Assembly: GCF_002022275.1 (NCBI RefSeq)
Contig: NZ_MSDF01000012.1
Coordinates: 46,368 to 110,367, forward strand
Reading direction: 5' to 3'
Length of the DNA stretch: 64,000 nucleotides
Source of the DNA: Pseudomonas fluorescens
GTDB lineage: Bacteria; Pseudomonadota; Gammaproteobacteria; Pseudomonadales; Pseudomonadaceae
Positions 1 through 7,906 of this stretch are shown here, piece by piece (the stretch's first letter is position 1; each line of letters opens with the position of its first letter). Made by a program: the position numbers and the translations under genes. The notes below the pieces were generated by a model, which saw only the letters and a list, made by a program, of their open reading frames with translations, did not search any database and was not told the origin of the DNA.

Positions 1-791
1 AACGGCGCAATGGCCGGGCTGCCAACCGTGTAGTTGTTGTTGCAGCCGTGAGCCACTACGTCGTTGCCGAAGAAGGTGCCGCAGTTATCCACCACGGTGT
101 TTTCCCAGTTCAACTGGTAAAAACCTTCGACGGACAGTTGGTTGGTCAGGCTCTGGGAGGCAAACAGCATGTTGACCGGAATCAGGCCTTCCTTGATTTC
201 GGCGCCCGGACGGCGGAACGCCGAGACGTCGATGGGGTTGATGCTGTTGATCGAATTACCGATAAACGTACTTTCGCCCCAGCTCACCACCTGCTTGCCC
301 ACGCGCACGTTGCCCGGCAGGTCGCCGATGGAATAATTGTGATAGACGAAGGCATCCAGCAGCTCATAGCCGGACGAGCGCGCGCCTTCGTCGCGGTGGT
401 GATTGCTGATCTGCTTGAATTCGCGGTCTTCGTCCTGCAGCTCGAAGTCGTACCAGTACTTGCCGCGCACAAACACGCCGCTGTCGCCGTATTTGAGCTC
501 CAGGTCGTGAATGCCTTTGAAGATCTTGGAGAAGGTCTCGCCCTTCTTGAAGTTCAACCGCCCGTCATCACCGGTGGACGCCTGCCCCGTGCCGCCGTTG
601 GGAATGCCCACCAACTTTTTGTCGGCATCGCGCATGCCCCAACTGGCGCCGACTGACAGCGAAGAATCGAATTGCCCTTCGATCTCGCCAATGTTGAACG
701 AAACAGCCTGCGCCTGGGCACAGCACCCCAGCGCAACCGCCGCGGCGAGCGCCTGTGGCGTGAAGATGGCGCGCATTGTTGTTTTTGTCAT
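1..791 (-). CDS. DUF1302 family outer-membrane-type protein (5' part)
   Basis: The frame is open from an ATG at 791 to the window edge, so only the first 263 or so codons are present. It begins with a signal peptide: a short basic start, a hydrophobic Ala-rich stretch, and a likely cut after AQA near residue 29. The following sequence is rich in Gly, Asn and aromatic residues (GASWGMRD, LELKYGDSGVFVRGKYWYDF, VGKQVVSWGES), as in DUF1302 proteins of Pseudomonas. Those are predicted beta-barrel or periplasmic proteins, often encoded next to a DUF1329 gene, which would lie outside this window. The family assignment is from recall of its motifs; the function is unknown. Confidence 0.75.
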   Translation of the reverse strand, partial: MTKTTMRAIFTPQALAAAVALGCCAQAQAVSFNIGEIEGQFDSSLSVGASWGMRDADKKLVGIPNGGTGQASTGDDGRLNFKKGETFSKIFKGIHDLELKYGDSGVFVRGKYWYDFELQDEDREFKQISNHHRDEGARSSGYELLDAFVYHNYSIGDLPGNVRVGKQVVSWGESTFIGNSINSINPIDVSAFRRPGAEIKEGLIPVNMLFASQSLTNQLSVEGFYQLNWENTVVDNCGTFFGNDVVAHGCNNNYTVGSPAIAP

Positions 792-980
792 GCGTCTTCC
801 CCGGTGAGTGACAGAAGGCCCCACCCTACTGCCGGCTATCAGGAGGGATAAGCGCACCAAGGAGGTATTCGTGTTGTCGCTCGAAAGGATTAGAGGACGC
901 GCGGGCCGGGGTTTGGGCGGGGCCATGGATCGGGTAGATGGGCCGTTATCAGGGGGATGGATCGCGACACCCTGAACGCT

Positions 981-1005
981 CGTTCCCACGCTCTGCGCGG
1001 GAACG
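981..1005. repeat. GTTCCCACGC-type intergenic palindrome
   Basis: CGTTCCC at the left pairs with GGGAACG at the right around CACGCTCTGCGC-like centre sequence. This is a common short dispersed palindrome in fluorescens-group spacers. It lies upstream of the DUF1302 gene and of the small-RNA candidate. Confidence 0.5.
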
Positions 1006-1068
1006 ATCATTACGTTTTGTGTAACAGTCCTTGTCGTGAACCGCTATTACTCATTTTGTTACAAGCGA

Positions 1069-1241
1069 CTATGCTTGCCGGGCTTTCAGGGCAAATGGCC
1101 CGCCGGCGTAAATGCCGGAAAAGTCAGATTCCAATAGATTGTCCCAATGTATCAATCTATTACCGCTGTTCACTGACGTTGATTTGTCGCTCCTTGATCC
1201 AACGTCTTACTTCGGCCGCTGCCTTTGCAGCGGCCTTTTTT
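1069..1241 (+). ncRNA. candidate small RNA with four consecutive hairpins
   Basis: There is no convincing ORF here, but four hairpins follow each other on the plus strand. GGGC/GCCC pair at 1089-1101, CCGGC/GCCGG at 1103-1118, AATAGATTG/CAATCTATT at 1133-1161, and GGCCGCTGC/GCAGCGGCC at 1214-1235, the last followed by six T. A CTATGCT box at 1069-1075 resembles the extended -10 of RpoS promoters and would start transcription near 1082, giving about 160 nt. Size, promoter and terminator suit a stand-alone regulatory RNA such as RgsA (P16), but identity with RgsA is a guess from memory. The alternative is the 3' trailer of a transcript from upstream. Confidence 0.55.
1214..1241 (+). terminator. 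Rho-independent terminator of the small-RNA candidate
   Basis: A perfect 9-bp GC-rich stem (1214-1222 with 1227-1235) with a CTTT loop is followed by six T residues at 1236-1241. Confidence 0.85.
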
Positions 1242-1304
1242 ATGCCTCAAAAAAAACAGGGCGCCATCAGCGCCCCGTGGGATTAAACAGCGTTCAAGCA
1301 ACGA

Positions 1305-2216
1305 TCAGAGGCTGAACTTCTGCAAGTTGGCCATCATCTCTTTCAACGCTTCGATATTGTCCTTTGGGTGAGCTGCGCCTTCAAAGTCGCAGATCTGCGC
1401 CCAATGCGCCACCACATCATCCGGCGTAAAGCCGGCCTCTGGGTCAAAGCCCATACCGAGGCTACGCTCCCAGCGGGTCTTGCCGATCCAGCCGCCGCCC
1501 ACTTCAAACAGCCCCGAGGTTTCCTGGCAGGCTTCGCTGCCGAGGAACACCACCAGCGGGCTGACCAGTTCGGGCTTGAGGCGCTCGAATACTTGCGGCG
1601 GAATCAGGCCTTCGGTCATGCGCGTGCCGCCGGTGGGGGCAATGGCATTGACCAGGATGTTGTTTTTACGCCCTTCCAGCGCCAGGGTTCGGGTCAACCC
1701 ATAGAGGCCAAGCTTGGCCATGCCGTAGTTGGACTGGCCAAAGTTGCCATAGATGCCCGAGGTGGACGCGGTAAAGATCACCCGGCCATAACCCTGCTCG
1801 CGCATATGCGGCCAGGCGGCACGGGTGACTTTGTAGGCGCCTTCGACATGCACCCGGTAAACCAGGTCCCAGTCGCTGTCTTCCATTTTGTGGAACGTCT
1901 TGTCGCGCAGGATGCCGGCGTTGTTGACCACCACGTCGACACGGCCAAACACGTCGAGGGCGTTCTGCACAATCTTGTCGCCGTCGGTGACGGAGTCGTG
2001 ATTGGCTTCGGCAACCCCGCCCGCCTCCCGGATTTCAGCCACAACACGGTCCGCCGCCGACGCATTGGCGCCCTCGCCCTGGGTCGAACCGCCGAGGTCA
2101 TTGACCAGCACTTTGGCGCCGTGCCGGGCAAACAGCAGTGCATGGGCCCGGCCCAACCCGCCGCCGGCACCGGTGACGATCACGACCTTATCCTTGAACT
2201 GCACTGACTCACTCAT
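1305..2216 (-). CDS. short-chain dehydrogenase (HSD17B4-type 3-hydroxyacyl-CoA dehydrogenase-like)
   Basis: A 303-residue SDR enzyme. It shows the NAD(P)-binding TGAGGGLGRAHA motif near residue 15, NNAG near 95, the catalytic Ser in TASTSG and the YGMAK Tyr-Lys pair. The long form, with an extra C-terminal stretch mentioning FTPDDVVAHW, resembles the N-terminal dehydrogenase unit of peroxisomal multifunctional enzyme type 2, so 3-hydroxyacyl-CoA is a plausible substrate. The start at 2216 is chosen because GGAG lies about 7 bases upstream and the fold begins at once; an in-frame start at 2258 would add 14 unconserved residues. The order SDR, hydrolase, aldolase, LrgB/LrgA, LysR matches the PA3427-PA3433 area as I remember it. 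Confidence 0.85.
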   Translation of the reverse strand: MSESVQFKDKVVIVTGAGGGLGRAHALLFARHGAKVLVNDLGGSTQGEGANASAADRVVAEIREAGGVAEANHDSVTDGDKIVQNALDVFGRVDVVVNNAGILRDKTFHKMEDSDWDLVYRVHVEGAYKVTRAAWPHMREQGYGRVIFTASTSGIYGNFGQSNYGMAKLGLYGLTRTLALEGRKNNILVNAIAPTGGTRMTEGLIPPQVFERLKPELVSPLVVFLGSEACQETSGLFEVGGGWIGKTRWERSLGMGFDPEAGFTPDDVVAHWAQICDFEGAAHPKDNIEALKEMMANLQKFSL

Positions 2217-2344
2217 ACCGAACTCCGCTGGCGACAATAGGAATGGGTTGAGTGTCACGCAGGCGGCCTCTGGTCACAATAAACACGGCCGAGGCTGAAT
2301 GGTGCTCGATAAGGCAGCGGGATGATTGCGTGGGAGCTGGCTTG

Positions 2345-2883
2345 TGTGGGAGCTGGCTTGCCTGCGAAGGCGGTGGCATTGCCAACACAGGTGTCGCCTG
2401 ACCTGCCGCTTTCGCAGCCTCGCTAAAGCTCGACAGCTCCCACAGGGGATCCGCGGTGTTGGAAATACCTCCGCTGGCAGGGCCATCGTGCCGGGCAATT
2501 CTTTAGCCAGCGATGAAGCTCCACTGTGGGAGCTGGCTTGCCTGCGAAGGCGGTGGCATTGCCAACACAGGTGTCGCCTGACCTGCCGCTTTCGCAGCCT
2601 CGCTAAAGCTCGACAGCTCCCACAGGGGATCTGCGGTGTTTGAAATACCTCCGCTGGCAGGGCCCATCGTGCCGGGCAATTTTTAGCCTGCAATGAAGCT
2701 CCACCGTGAGAACTGGCTTGCCTGCGAAGGCGGTGGCATTGCCAACACAGGTGTCGCCTGACCTACCGTTTTCGCAGCCTCGCTAAAGCTCGACAGCTCC
2801 CACAGGGGATCTGCGGTGTTTGAAATACCTCCGCTGGCAGGGCCATCGTGTCGGGCAATTTTTAGCCAGCGATGAAGCTCCAC
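2345..2883. repeat. three tandem copies of a ~180-bp unit
   Basis: Copies start at 2345, 2525 and 2705, and a fourth is cut off after 2884-2906. Each copy begins with the REP arm TGTGGGAGCTGGCTTGCCTG, continues through a degenerate inverse arm (CGACAGCTCCCACAGGGGAT) and a unique stretch with ATACCTCCGCTGGCAGGG, and ends in AGCGATGAAGCTCCA. Copies differ by a few substitutions and balanced 1-bp indels. The unit is about twice the usual REP pair here. No credible gene lies inside. Confidence 0.9.
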
Positions 2884-2976
2884 TGTGGGAGCTGGCTTGC
2901 CTGCGATACAGGCGCCTCGGTCTATCTGGAAGACTGCGATGAGGCTATCGCAGGCAAGCCAGCTCCCGCACAGGCC
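2884..2976. repeat. REP pair overlapping the end of the hydrolase gene
   Basis: The plus-oriented arm at 2884-2906 faces an inverse arm, CTATCGCAGGCAAGCCAGCT, at about 2946-2970. The inverse arm lies inside the hydrolase coding sequence and encodes its last eight residues. Confidence 0.8.
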
Positions 2977-3850
2977 CGGCGATTCGCTCGCGAAACGCCA
3001 GATAATGCTTGAGCACCAGCACCGGCGCTTCGATCTGCGGGTAATGCCCGATATTGGCCAGCAACACCGTGTCGGCGTGGGGCACCAGTTGGTGATAACG
3101 CTCCACCATGTGCGCACCGGAGATTGGGTCGACCTCGCCGTCAATCACCCGCAGGGGCACTTCGTCGCGCTGCATCGCGTCCACCCAACGTTCACGCTGG
3201 CGGCGGCGCTGGGGGATGTAGGCGATGAGTTTGTGCAGGATGCGCGTACCGTCATTGCAATTGATCAGGCTCCAGAAATCATCCAGCGCGCTTTCACTGG
3301 GTCGCGTAGTCGGGCCGAAAATCTGGCTGAAGCTGTTCGACAAGGCATTGCGCCCAAACGCGCGGCCCACCATCCAGCCGAGCGGGCTGAGCAAAAGCTT
3401 TTGCACGAGCGCCGGGCGGTGGGTTTCCGGAAACAGGCCGCCGTTGAGGAACACGCAGCTGGCCATCTGAAACCGGCCTTCGTAATGCCGCGCCAGCAAT
3501 TCCTGGGCAACGCTGTCGCCATAGTCATGAGCCAGCACATGCACCGGCTGCTCCACACGCAGATGGTCGAGCAGTGCCTGTTGCAGGTCCGCTTGCTCCA
3601 GCAGGCAATAATCGTGATCCAGTGGCTTATCCGATTCGCCAAACCCGAGCATGTCGCAGGCGATCACCAGGTTGCGCTGGGCCAGAGGTTGCCACAGGTA
3701 ATGCCAGTCCCAGCTGGCCGTGGGAAAGCCATGAATCAACAGCAGCGGCTCGCCCTGCCCGGCCACCCAGTAACGAATGGCGCGGCCACGAAACAGGAAC
3801 ACCTGACTGCGTTTGCGCCAGGCTCTGAGCGGGATTTCGGCGAGTGGCAT
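2945..3850 (-). CDS. alpha/beta hydrolase (haloalkane dehalogenase/MEST-like)
   Basis: A 301-residue alpha/beta-hydrolase. It has the oxyanion segment LLIHGFPTASWDW near residue 40 and CDMLGFGESDKP near 65. The nucleophile elbow HDYGDSVAQE near 110 puts an Asp where many esterases have Ser, as in epoxide hydrolases and dehalogenases. The general-base His is in NIGHYPQIE near 277. The ATG overlaps the upstream aldolase stop (TGATG at 3848-3852), so the two are translationally coupled. The last eight residues, VRELACLR, are encoded by a REP arm and look like a late extension. The substrate is not evident. Confidence 0.85.
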   Translation of the reverse strand: MPLAEIPLRAWRKRSQVFLFRGRAIRYWVAGQGEPLLLIHGFPTASWDWHYLWQPLAQRNLVIACDMLGFGESDKPLDHDYCLLEQADLQQALLDHLRVEQPVHVLAHDYGDSVAQELLARHYEGRFQMASCVFLNGGLFPETHRPALVQKLLLSPLGWMVGRAFGRNALSNSFSQIFGPTTRPSESALDDFWSLINCNDGTRILHKLIAYIPQRRRQRERWVDAMQRDEVPLRVIDGEVDPISGAHMVERYHQLVPHADTVLLANIGHYPQIEAPVLVLKHYLAFRERIAGPVRELACLR

Positions 3851-4632
3851 CAGCTTTTATACCCGGGGTCTTGGCTGTCCAATTTACGCAGCAGCGCCGG
3901 CCAGGCCAGCGCGCCTCCCATACCTTGAGCGCTCTTTGTGACAGCCGTCATCATGGCTTTGGCACCCGCCAGAATCTGCGGCTCGATGCGGATCAACTCG
4001 GCCCCGCCATTTTGCGCCAGCACCTGAATATCGCAGGCGCGCTGAAAGGTGAACATCATCAGGAAGGTGTCAGCGATGGTGCCGCCGCAGGTCAGCAGGC
4101 CATGGTTGTGCAGCATCAGGAAATTCTTGTCTCCCAGGTCCGCCTGCAAGCGCGCCTTTTCTTCGTGGTTCAGCGCCACGCCCTCGTAAGCGTGATAGGC
4201 CAGGCTCGACAACACGAAAATCGATTGCTGACTGATGGGCAACACGCCTTGTTTCTGCGCCGCCACCGCTACACCGGCGGCGGTGTGGGTGTGGATCACG
4301 CAGGTCACGTCGTGGCGCACTTCGTGGATGGCGCTGTGGATGGTGTAGCCCGCCGGGTTGATCTCGTAGGGGCTGTCCATCAGCTTGTTGCCGGCCTGGT
4401 CGACCTTGACCAGGCTTGATGCCGTGATCTCGTGAAACATCAGTCCGTAGGGGTTGATCAGGAAGTCGTCGGTACCCGGCACTTTGGCCGAGATGTGGGT
4501 GAAGATCAGGTCGTCCCAGCCGTGCAGCGCCACCAAGCGATAGCACGCGGCAAGGTCGATACGCGCTTGCCACTCGGCAGGGCTGACGTGGTCTTTGACA
4601 TTCTGTGGCGATAGAACGGGGGCTAGGCTCAC
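3850..4632 (-). CDS. class II aldolase/adducin family protein
   Basis: This 260-residue protein has the class II aldolase fold: LVALHGWDDLIFTHIS at residues 32-47, the metal-binding HTHTAAG motif near 137 and a third His in LHNHGLLTCGG near 185. The family binds a divalent metal and cleaves or decarboxylates sugar-phosphate-like or hydroxy-acid substrates, but the substrate cannot be read here. The start is a GTG at 4632, set by AAGGAGG eight bases upstream. It precedes and overlaps the hydrolase gene, so the two form a small operon read leftward. Confidence 0.85.
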   Translation of the reverse strand: MSLAPVLSPQNVKDHVSPAEWQARIDLAACYRLVALHGWDDLIFTHISAKVPGTDDFLINPYGLMFHEITASSLVKVDQAGNKLMDSPYEINPAGYTIHSAIHEVRHDVTCVIHTHTAAGVAVAAQKQGVLPISQQSIFVLSSLAYHAYEGVALNHEEKARLQADLGDKNFLMLHNHGLLTCGGTIADTFLMMFTFQRACDIQVLAQNGGAELIRIEPQILAGAKAMMTAVTKSAQGMGGALAWPALLRKLDSQDPGYKS

Positions 4633-4772
4633 GACGATGACCTCCTTGGCGCACTTTTTTATTGTTTTTTTGAGTGAAGGGTCAGTCTAGACAGACGCCA
4701 TGGCGGAAGGAGTTGCCTTCGCAGCCAGCTTGATGACTGAGCGAGTCACAAAGAAGAATAGTCCATGTGGCG

Positions 4773-5459
4773 TCAGAGAAGCGCCGCCAATAAAGGCACG
4801 GCGAACAGGTTGAGCAAGCCCGTCAACACCATCACCAGGCCCGCCACCGAGCCCTCTTCGCCGCCCACTTCGCGCGCGCGGCTGACACCCGCGCCGTGTG
4901 CGCCCACGCCAAACAATGCACCTCGCGCCAGCGGCGTACGCAGCGGCAACCACTTGAGCAACACACCGCCGAGCATGGCGCCGAACACACCGGTGAACAT
5001 CACGAACACGGCCGTAAGCTCCGGGACGCCGCCGAGGTCGGACGACACCGGCATGGCAAACGGCGTGGTGATCGAGCGCGGCACCAGCGACATCGTCACC
5101 GAGCTGTCCAGCGCCAGCGCCTTGGCCAGGCCGAACGAGGTGGCGATCGACGCCGCACTACCGGCCACCATCCCGAGCAGCAATGCCGACCAGTGCCGTG
5201 CGAGCAAGCGCCGTTGCTGCCAGATCGGCACTGCGAACGCTACGGTCACCGGGCCCAGCACCAGCATCAGCCAGTGAGTGTCAGTGGCGTATTCGGCGTA
5301 GGCGGTTTTCATAGGCACGGCCACTGCCAGCAGCAGCGCCGGAACCAGAATCAAAGGGGACAGCAGGTAACGCCCGGTGCGCCGGTAGATCCAGCGGCTG
5401 AACAGGTAGGCGCCCAGGGTCAGGGCGAGCCAGAACACCGGCATCAATTCAAGCTTCAC
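4773..5459 (-). CDS. CidB/LrgB family membrane protein
   Basis: A 228-residue, strongly hydrophobic protein with six or more membrane segments. It carries the LrgB signature: SVTMSLVPRSITTPFAM near residue 120, and FGVGAHGAGVSRARE near 184. CidB/LrgB proteins work with small CidA/LrgA holin-like partners and affect autolysis or metabolite export. Its start lies within the end of the upstream cidA-type gene (11-bp overlap), so the pair is co-translated. Whether this is the Cid or the Lrg type cannot be told from the sequence. Confidence 0.88.
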   Translation of the reverse strand: MKLELMPVFWLALTLGAYLFSRWIYRRTGRYLLSPLILVPALLLAVAVPMKTAYAEYATDTHWLMLVLGPVTVAFAVPIWQQRRLLARHWSALLLGMVAGSAASIATSFGLAKALALDSSVTMSLVPRSITTPFAMPVSSDLGGVPELTAVFVMFTGVFGAMLGGVLLKWLPLRTPLARGALFGVGAHGAGVSRAREVGGEEGSVAGLVMVLTGLLNLFAVPLLAALL

Positions 5460-5820
5460 GGCGCAGCTTCCAGCGGCAGACCATTTCCACGGTGAACGCA
5501 GTCACCAGCATGACCGACAGCGTGCTGATGCCAATCACCAACAGAATGCGCCAGCCTTCGTTGCGCAACAGGCCACCGTAGTCGAGCAGGCTCATCAGCG
5601 CCGGGATAAAAAACAGCAGCATCTCGGCCATCAACACACCTGCGCCCAGCTCCAGGGCCGCAGGTTTGACCAGCCCACTGGCGAACGTTGCCAGTAAAAG
5701 GCCCAGCCCCACCACGCCGCCGGGGATCGGCCACGCGAACCACACGGACAATTCGCAGCCCAGCAGGTAGATAGCCAGCAATATGACCAGTTCGGTGAGC
5801 AAACGCGTGAAACGTTTCAT
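5449..5820 (-). CDS. CidA/LrgA family holin-like protein
   Basis: This 123-residue protein has four hydrophobic segments. It shows family hallmarks IYLLGCELSVWFAWPIPGGV near residue 18 and the loop LLRNEGWRILLV near 84. CidA/LrgA proteins are small inner-membrane, holin-like oligomers that pair with CidB/LrgB, which is encoded directly downstream with an 11-bp overlap. A LysR gene starts about 100 bp away on the other strand, which recalls the cidR-cidAB arrangement and suggests regulation by that protein. Confidence 0.88.
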   Translation of the reverse strand: MKRFTRLLTELVILLAIYLLGCELSVWFAWPIPGGVVGLGLLLATFASGLVKPAALELGAGVLMAEMLLFFIPALMSLLDYGGLLRNEGWRILLVIGISTLSVMLVTAFTVEMVCRWKLRREA

Positions 5821-5918
5821 GGGCTTTGGGTCCTCGCAGGCGCTCAGTTTAAAGACGCCACACCCATCCCCACAGCGAATTGTTAGACTGCCAACTATTC
5901 CAAACTGGAATCGGGCCC

Positions 5919-6815
5919 ATGGAATTCAAACAGCTGCGCAGTTTTGTCGAAGTCATCCAACGCGGCGGCTTCACCCAGGCAGGGAAAACCCTGCATATCA
6001 GCCAGTCCGCCGTCAGCAAACAAGTGGCGCAGCTTGAGCAAAGCCTGGGCACGCCGTTGCTGGAGCGCACAGGTTCGCAGATCCGCCTGACCGCCGCCGG
6101 CGAGGTGGTGCTGCAACGTGCAGAAGCCATGTTGCGCCAGCAGAGTGAATTGCTCAGCGAGCTGGATGACATGCAGCAACTGACCCGTGGCGAATTGCGC
6201 CTGGGCCTGCCGCTGTTGGCGGGCGATACGTTGTTCGCGGGCCTGTACGCCGAATACCGCAGGCGTTACCCCAACGTGACCATCCAGTTGATGGAAGAAG
6301 GCAGCCGCAACATCGAGCGCGCAATTTTGAACGGTGAGCTGGACGTGGGCGGCAGCTTGATGCCCAGCGACCCAGCCTTCGCCTGGCAAAAGTTCTGCGA
6401 CGAACCGCTGGATGCCCTGTTGCCGATGGACCATCCGCTGGCGCAAAACGCCCAGGTGCGTCTGGAAGAATTGGCCGATACGCCGTTCCTGATGTACCAG
6501 CGCAGTTTTGTGCTGAACGATCGGCTGATGCAGGCCTGTCAGCAATTGGGCTTTACGCCGAAGGAAATCGGGCGCAGCGGCCAGGCGGATTTTCTTGCCG
6601 CACTGGTCGCCGCCGGCCAGGGCGTGGTGCTGCTGCCCAGCGTGGTCGCGCGCGGCCTGGTGCGTCCCGGCGTGGTGCGCCTGACGCTCAAGGCTCCCGA
6701 TTACCTGCGTTGGGACATCGCCTTTATCTGGCGTGAGGGCGCCTATCTGTCGAAAGCCGCCCAGGCCTGGCTGGCGTTGCTGCGTGAGTTTCCGGTCAAC
6801 CGCGCAGTGCAGTGA
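5919..6815 (+). CDS. LysR-family regulator, divergent from the cidAB-type genes
   Basis: This is a 298-residue LysR protein. The winged helix is at residues 1-60 (MEFKQLRSFVEVIQRGGFTQ, ISQSAVSKQVAQLEQSLG) and a periplasmic-binding-like effector domain covers about 90-290. ATG 5919 is chosen because the canonical LysR N terminus begins there; an upstream start at 5880 would add 13 unconserved residues. The 98-bp gap to the divergent cidA-type gene must hold both promoters. Control of that pair, as by CidR, is an inference from position. Its 3' end overlaps the convergent flavodoxin gene by 20 bp. Confidence 0.88.
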   Translation: MEFKQLRSFVEVIQRGGFTQAGKTLHISQSAVSKQVAQLEQSLGTPLLERTGSQIRLTAAGEVVLQRAEAMLRQQSELLSELDDMQQLTRGELRLGLPLLAGDTLFAGLYAEYRRRYPNVTIQLMEEGSRNIERAILNGELDVGGSLMPSDPAFAWQKFCDEPLDALLPMDHPLAQNAQVRLEELADTPFLMYQRSFVLNDRLMQACQQLGFTPKEIGRSGQADFLAALVAAGQGVVLLPSVVARGLVRPGVVRLTLKAPDYLRWDIAFIWREGAYLSKAAQAWLALLREFPVNRAVQ

Positions 6816-7251
6816 CCAGTTCGGCCAGCCACGGCTCGGCGTCGGCTTCGGGGGTGACGCTCTCGCTGGCGTCCAGGCGCAGCATCGGCAGTACTTCACG
6901 CACGCCCAGCTCGCCGAACAGTTCGCGCATTTGCTCGCCGCCGCCGCAGAAGGTGTCGCCATAGCTCGCATCCCCCAAACCGATGACGGCGCCGGGCAGG
7001 CCGCGCCAGGCGGCGGGCAGTTGGTCACGAATCGTCGAGTACAGCGGTTGCAGGTTGTCGGGCAGCTCGCCCATGCCGGTGGTCGAGGTCACCGCCAGAA
7101 ACGCTTCGGGGGCGAAGGCCTGCACATCGGCCAGGGTGGCGCGAGGATTGTGCCAGGCCTCAAAACCCGCCGCGTTGAGGAGACCGGCGGCGTGACGGGC
7201 GACTTCTTCAGCCGTGCCGTAGACCGAGCCGGAAAGGATGGCGACTTTCAT
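6796..7251 (-). CDS. flavodoxin (MioC-like)
   Basis: A 151-residue flavodoxin. The FMN phosphate loop GSVYGTAEEVA is at residues 8-18, STTGMGELPDN near 56 contacts the isoalloxazine, and LGDASYGDTFCGGG near 92 is the second flavin loop. Such short flavodoxins of the MioC/YqcA type carry electrons between reductases and partner enzymes. ATG 7251 is used rather than the TTG just before it, since the protein begins MKVAILSGS. It runs convergent to the LysR gene and divergent from the LOV gene, 130 bp away. Confidence 0.88.
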   Translation of the reverse strand: MKVAILSGSVYGTAEEVARHAAGLLNAAGFEAWHNPRATLADVQAFAPEAFLAVTSTTGMGELPDNLQPLYSTIRDQLPAAWRGLPGAVIGLGDASYGDTFCGGGEQMRELFGELGVREVLPMLRLDASESVTPEADAEPWLAELVTALRG

Positions 7252-7380
7252 CAATCTGATCCTGTGGTTGAGCGAAAGCGTGGGATATTAGCAGCTGGTG
7301 CAACTATTTCAGCGCACCCGGTGCAAGATTCAAGACTTGCCATAAACTCAAGCTTCCAAAAACAAGCCATGGACCGCTCA

Positions 7381-7848
7381 ATGATTAACGCCAACCTGAT
7401 GCAAATGGTGATCAACGCCTCCAACGACGGCATCGTCGTCGCCGAGCGGGAAGGCCAGGACAAGCCGCTGATTTACGTCAACCCGGCTTTTGAACGCCTG
7501 ACTGGCTACTCCCTGGACGACATCCTGTACCAGGACTGCCGCTTCCTGCAGTCCGGCGACCGCGATCAGCCGGCCCTGATGGCCATTCGCGAGGCGCTCG
7601 ACAGCGGCGGGTCGTGCCGGGAAATCCTGCGTAACTACCGCAAGGACGGCACGCATTTCTGGAATGAGCTGTCGCTGTCTACGGTTTATAACGAGGCCGA
7701 CAAGCAAACCTATTTTGTTGGCGTGCAAAAAGACGTCACCACTCAGGTCAAGGCGCAGCAGCGTGTTGCCCAGCTGGAAGCCCAGGTGGCCGAGCTGAAA
7801 GACCAGTTAGCGGCCCTCCAAGCGACGAGTGGAGTTAACAAGTTGTAG
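7381..7848 (+). CDS. short LOV blue-light photoreceptor
   Basis: This 155-residue PAS/LOV protein closely resembles the P. putida short LOV proteins PpSB1 and PpSB2. The start MINANLMQMVINASNDGIVV matches theirs, so ATG 7381 is preferred over ATG 7369. The photoactive Cys is C53 in YQDCRFLQ, and Asn residues of NPAF, NYRKDG and FWNEL fit FMN binding. Arg54, Arg61 and Arg70 are present, but position 66 is Leu. A C-terminal helix with heptad-like AQLEAQVAELKDQLAALQ replaces any effector domain, so it signals through dimerisation or partner binding. The likely partner is the LitR-like MerR protein encoded at 8515-9471. Blue light would form the Cys-FMN adduct. Confidence 0.93.
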   Translation: MINANLMQMVINASNDGIVVAEREGQDKPLIYVNPAFERLTGYSLDDILYQDCRFLQSGDRDQPALMAIREALDSGGSCREILRNYRKDGTHFWNELSLSTVYNEADKQTYFVGVQKDVTTQVKAQQRVAQLEAQVAELKDQLAALQATSGVNKL

Positions 7849-7906
7849 AAAATGCGGCCTTTAGGGCGATAATGGCTTTTTAATGTCTCATCCTTGAGCC
7901 ACATCA

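Noticed and set aside
2345..2906. Possible CRISPR array
   Set aside because: Units are about 180 bp, repeats are whole units with no unique spacers, and no cas genes are near.
6733..7380. A long N-terminal extension of the LOV protein
   Set aside because: It runs through the LysR end and antisense to the flavodoxin gene; known short LOV proteins start at MINA.
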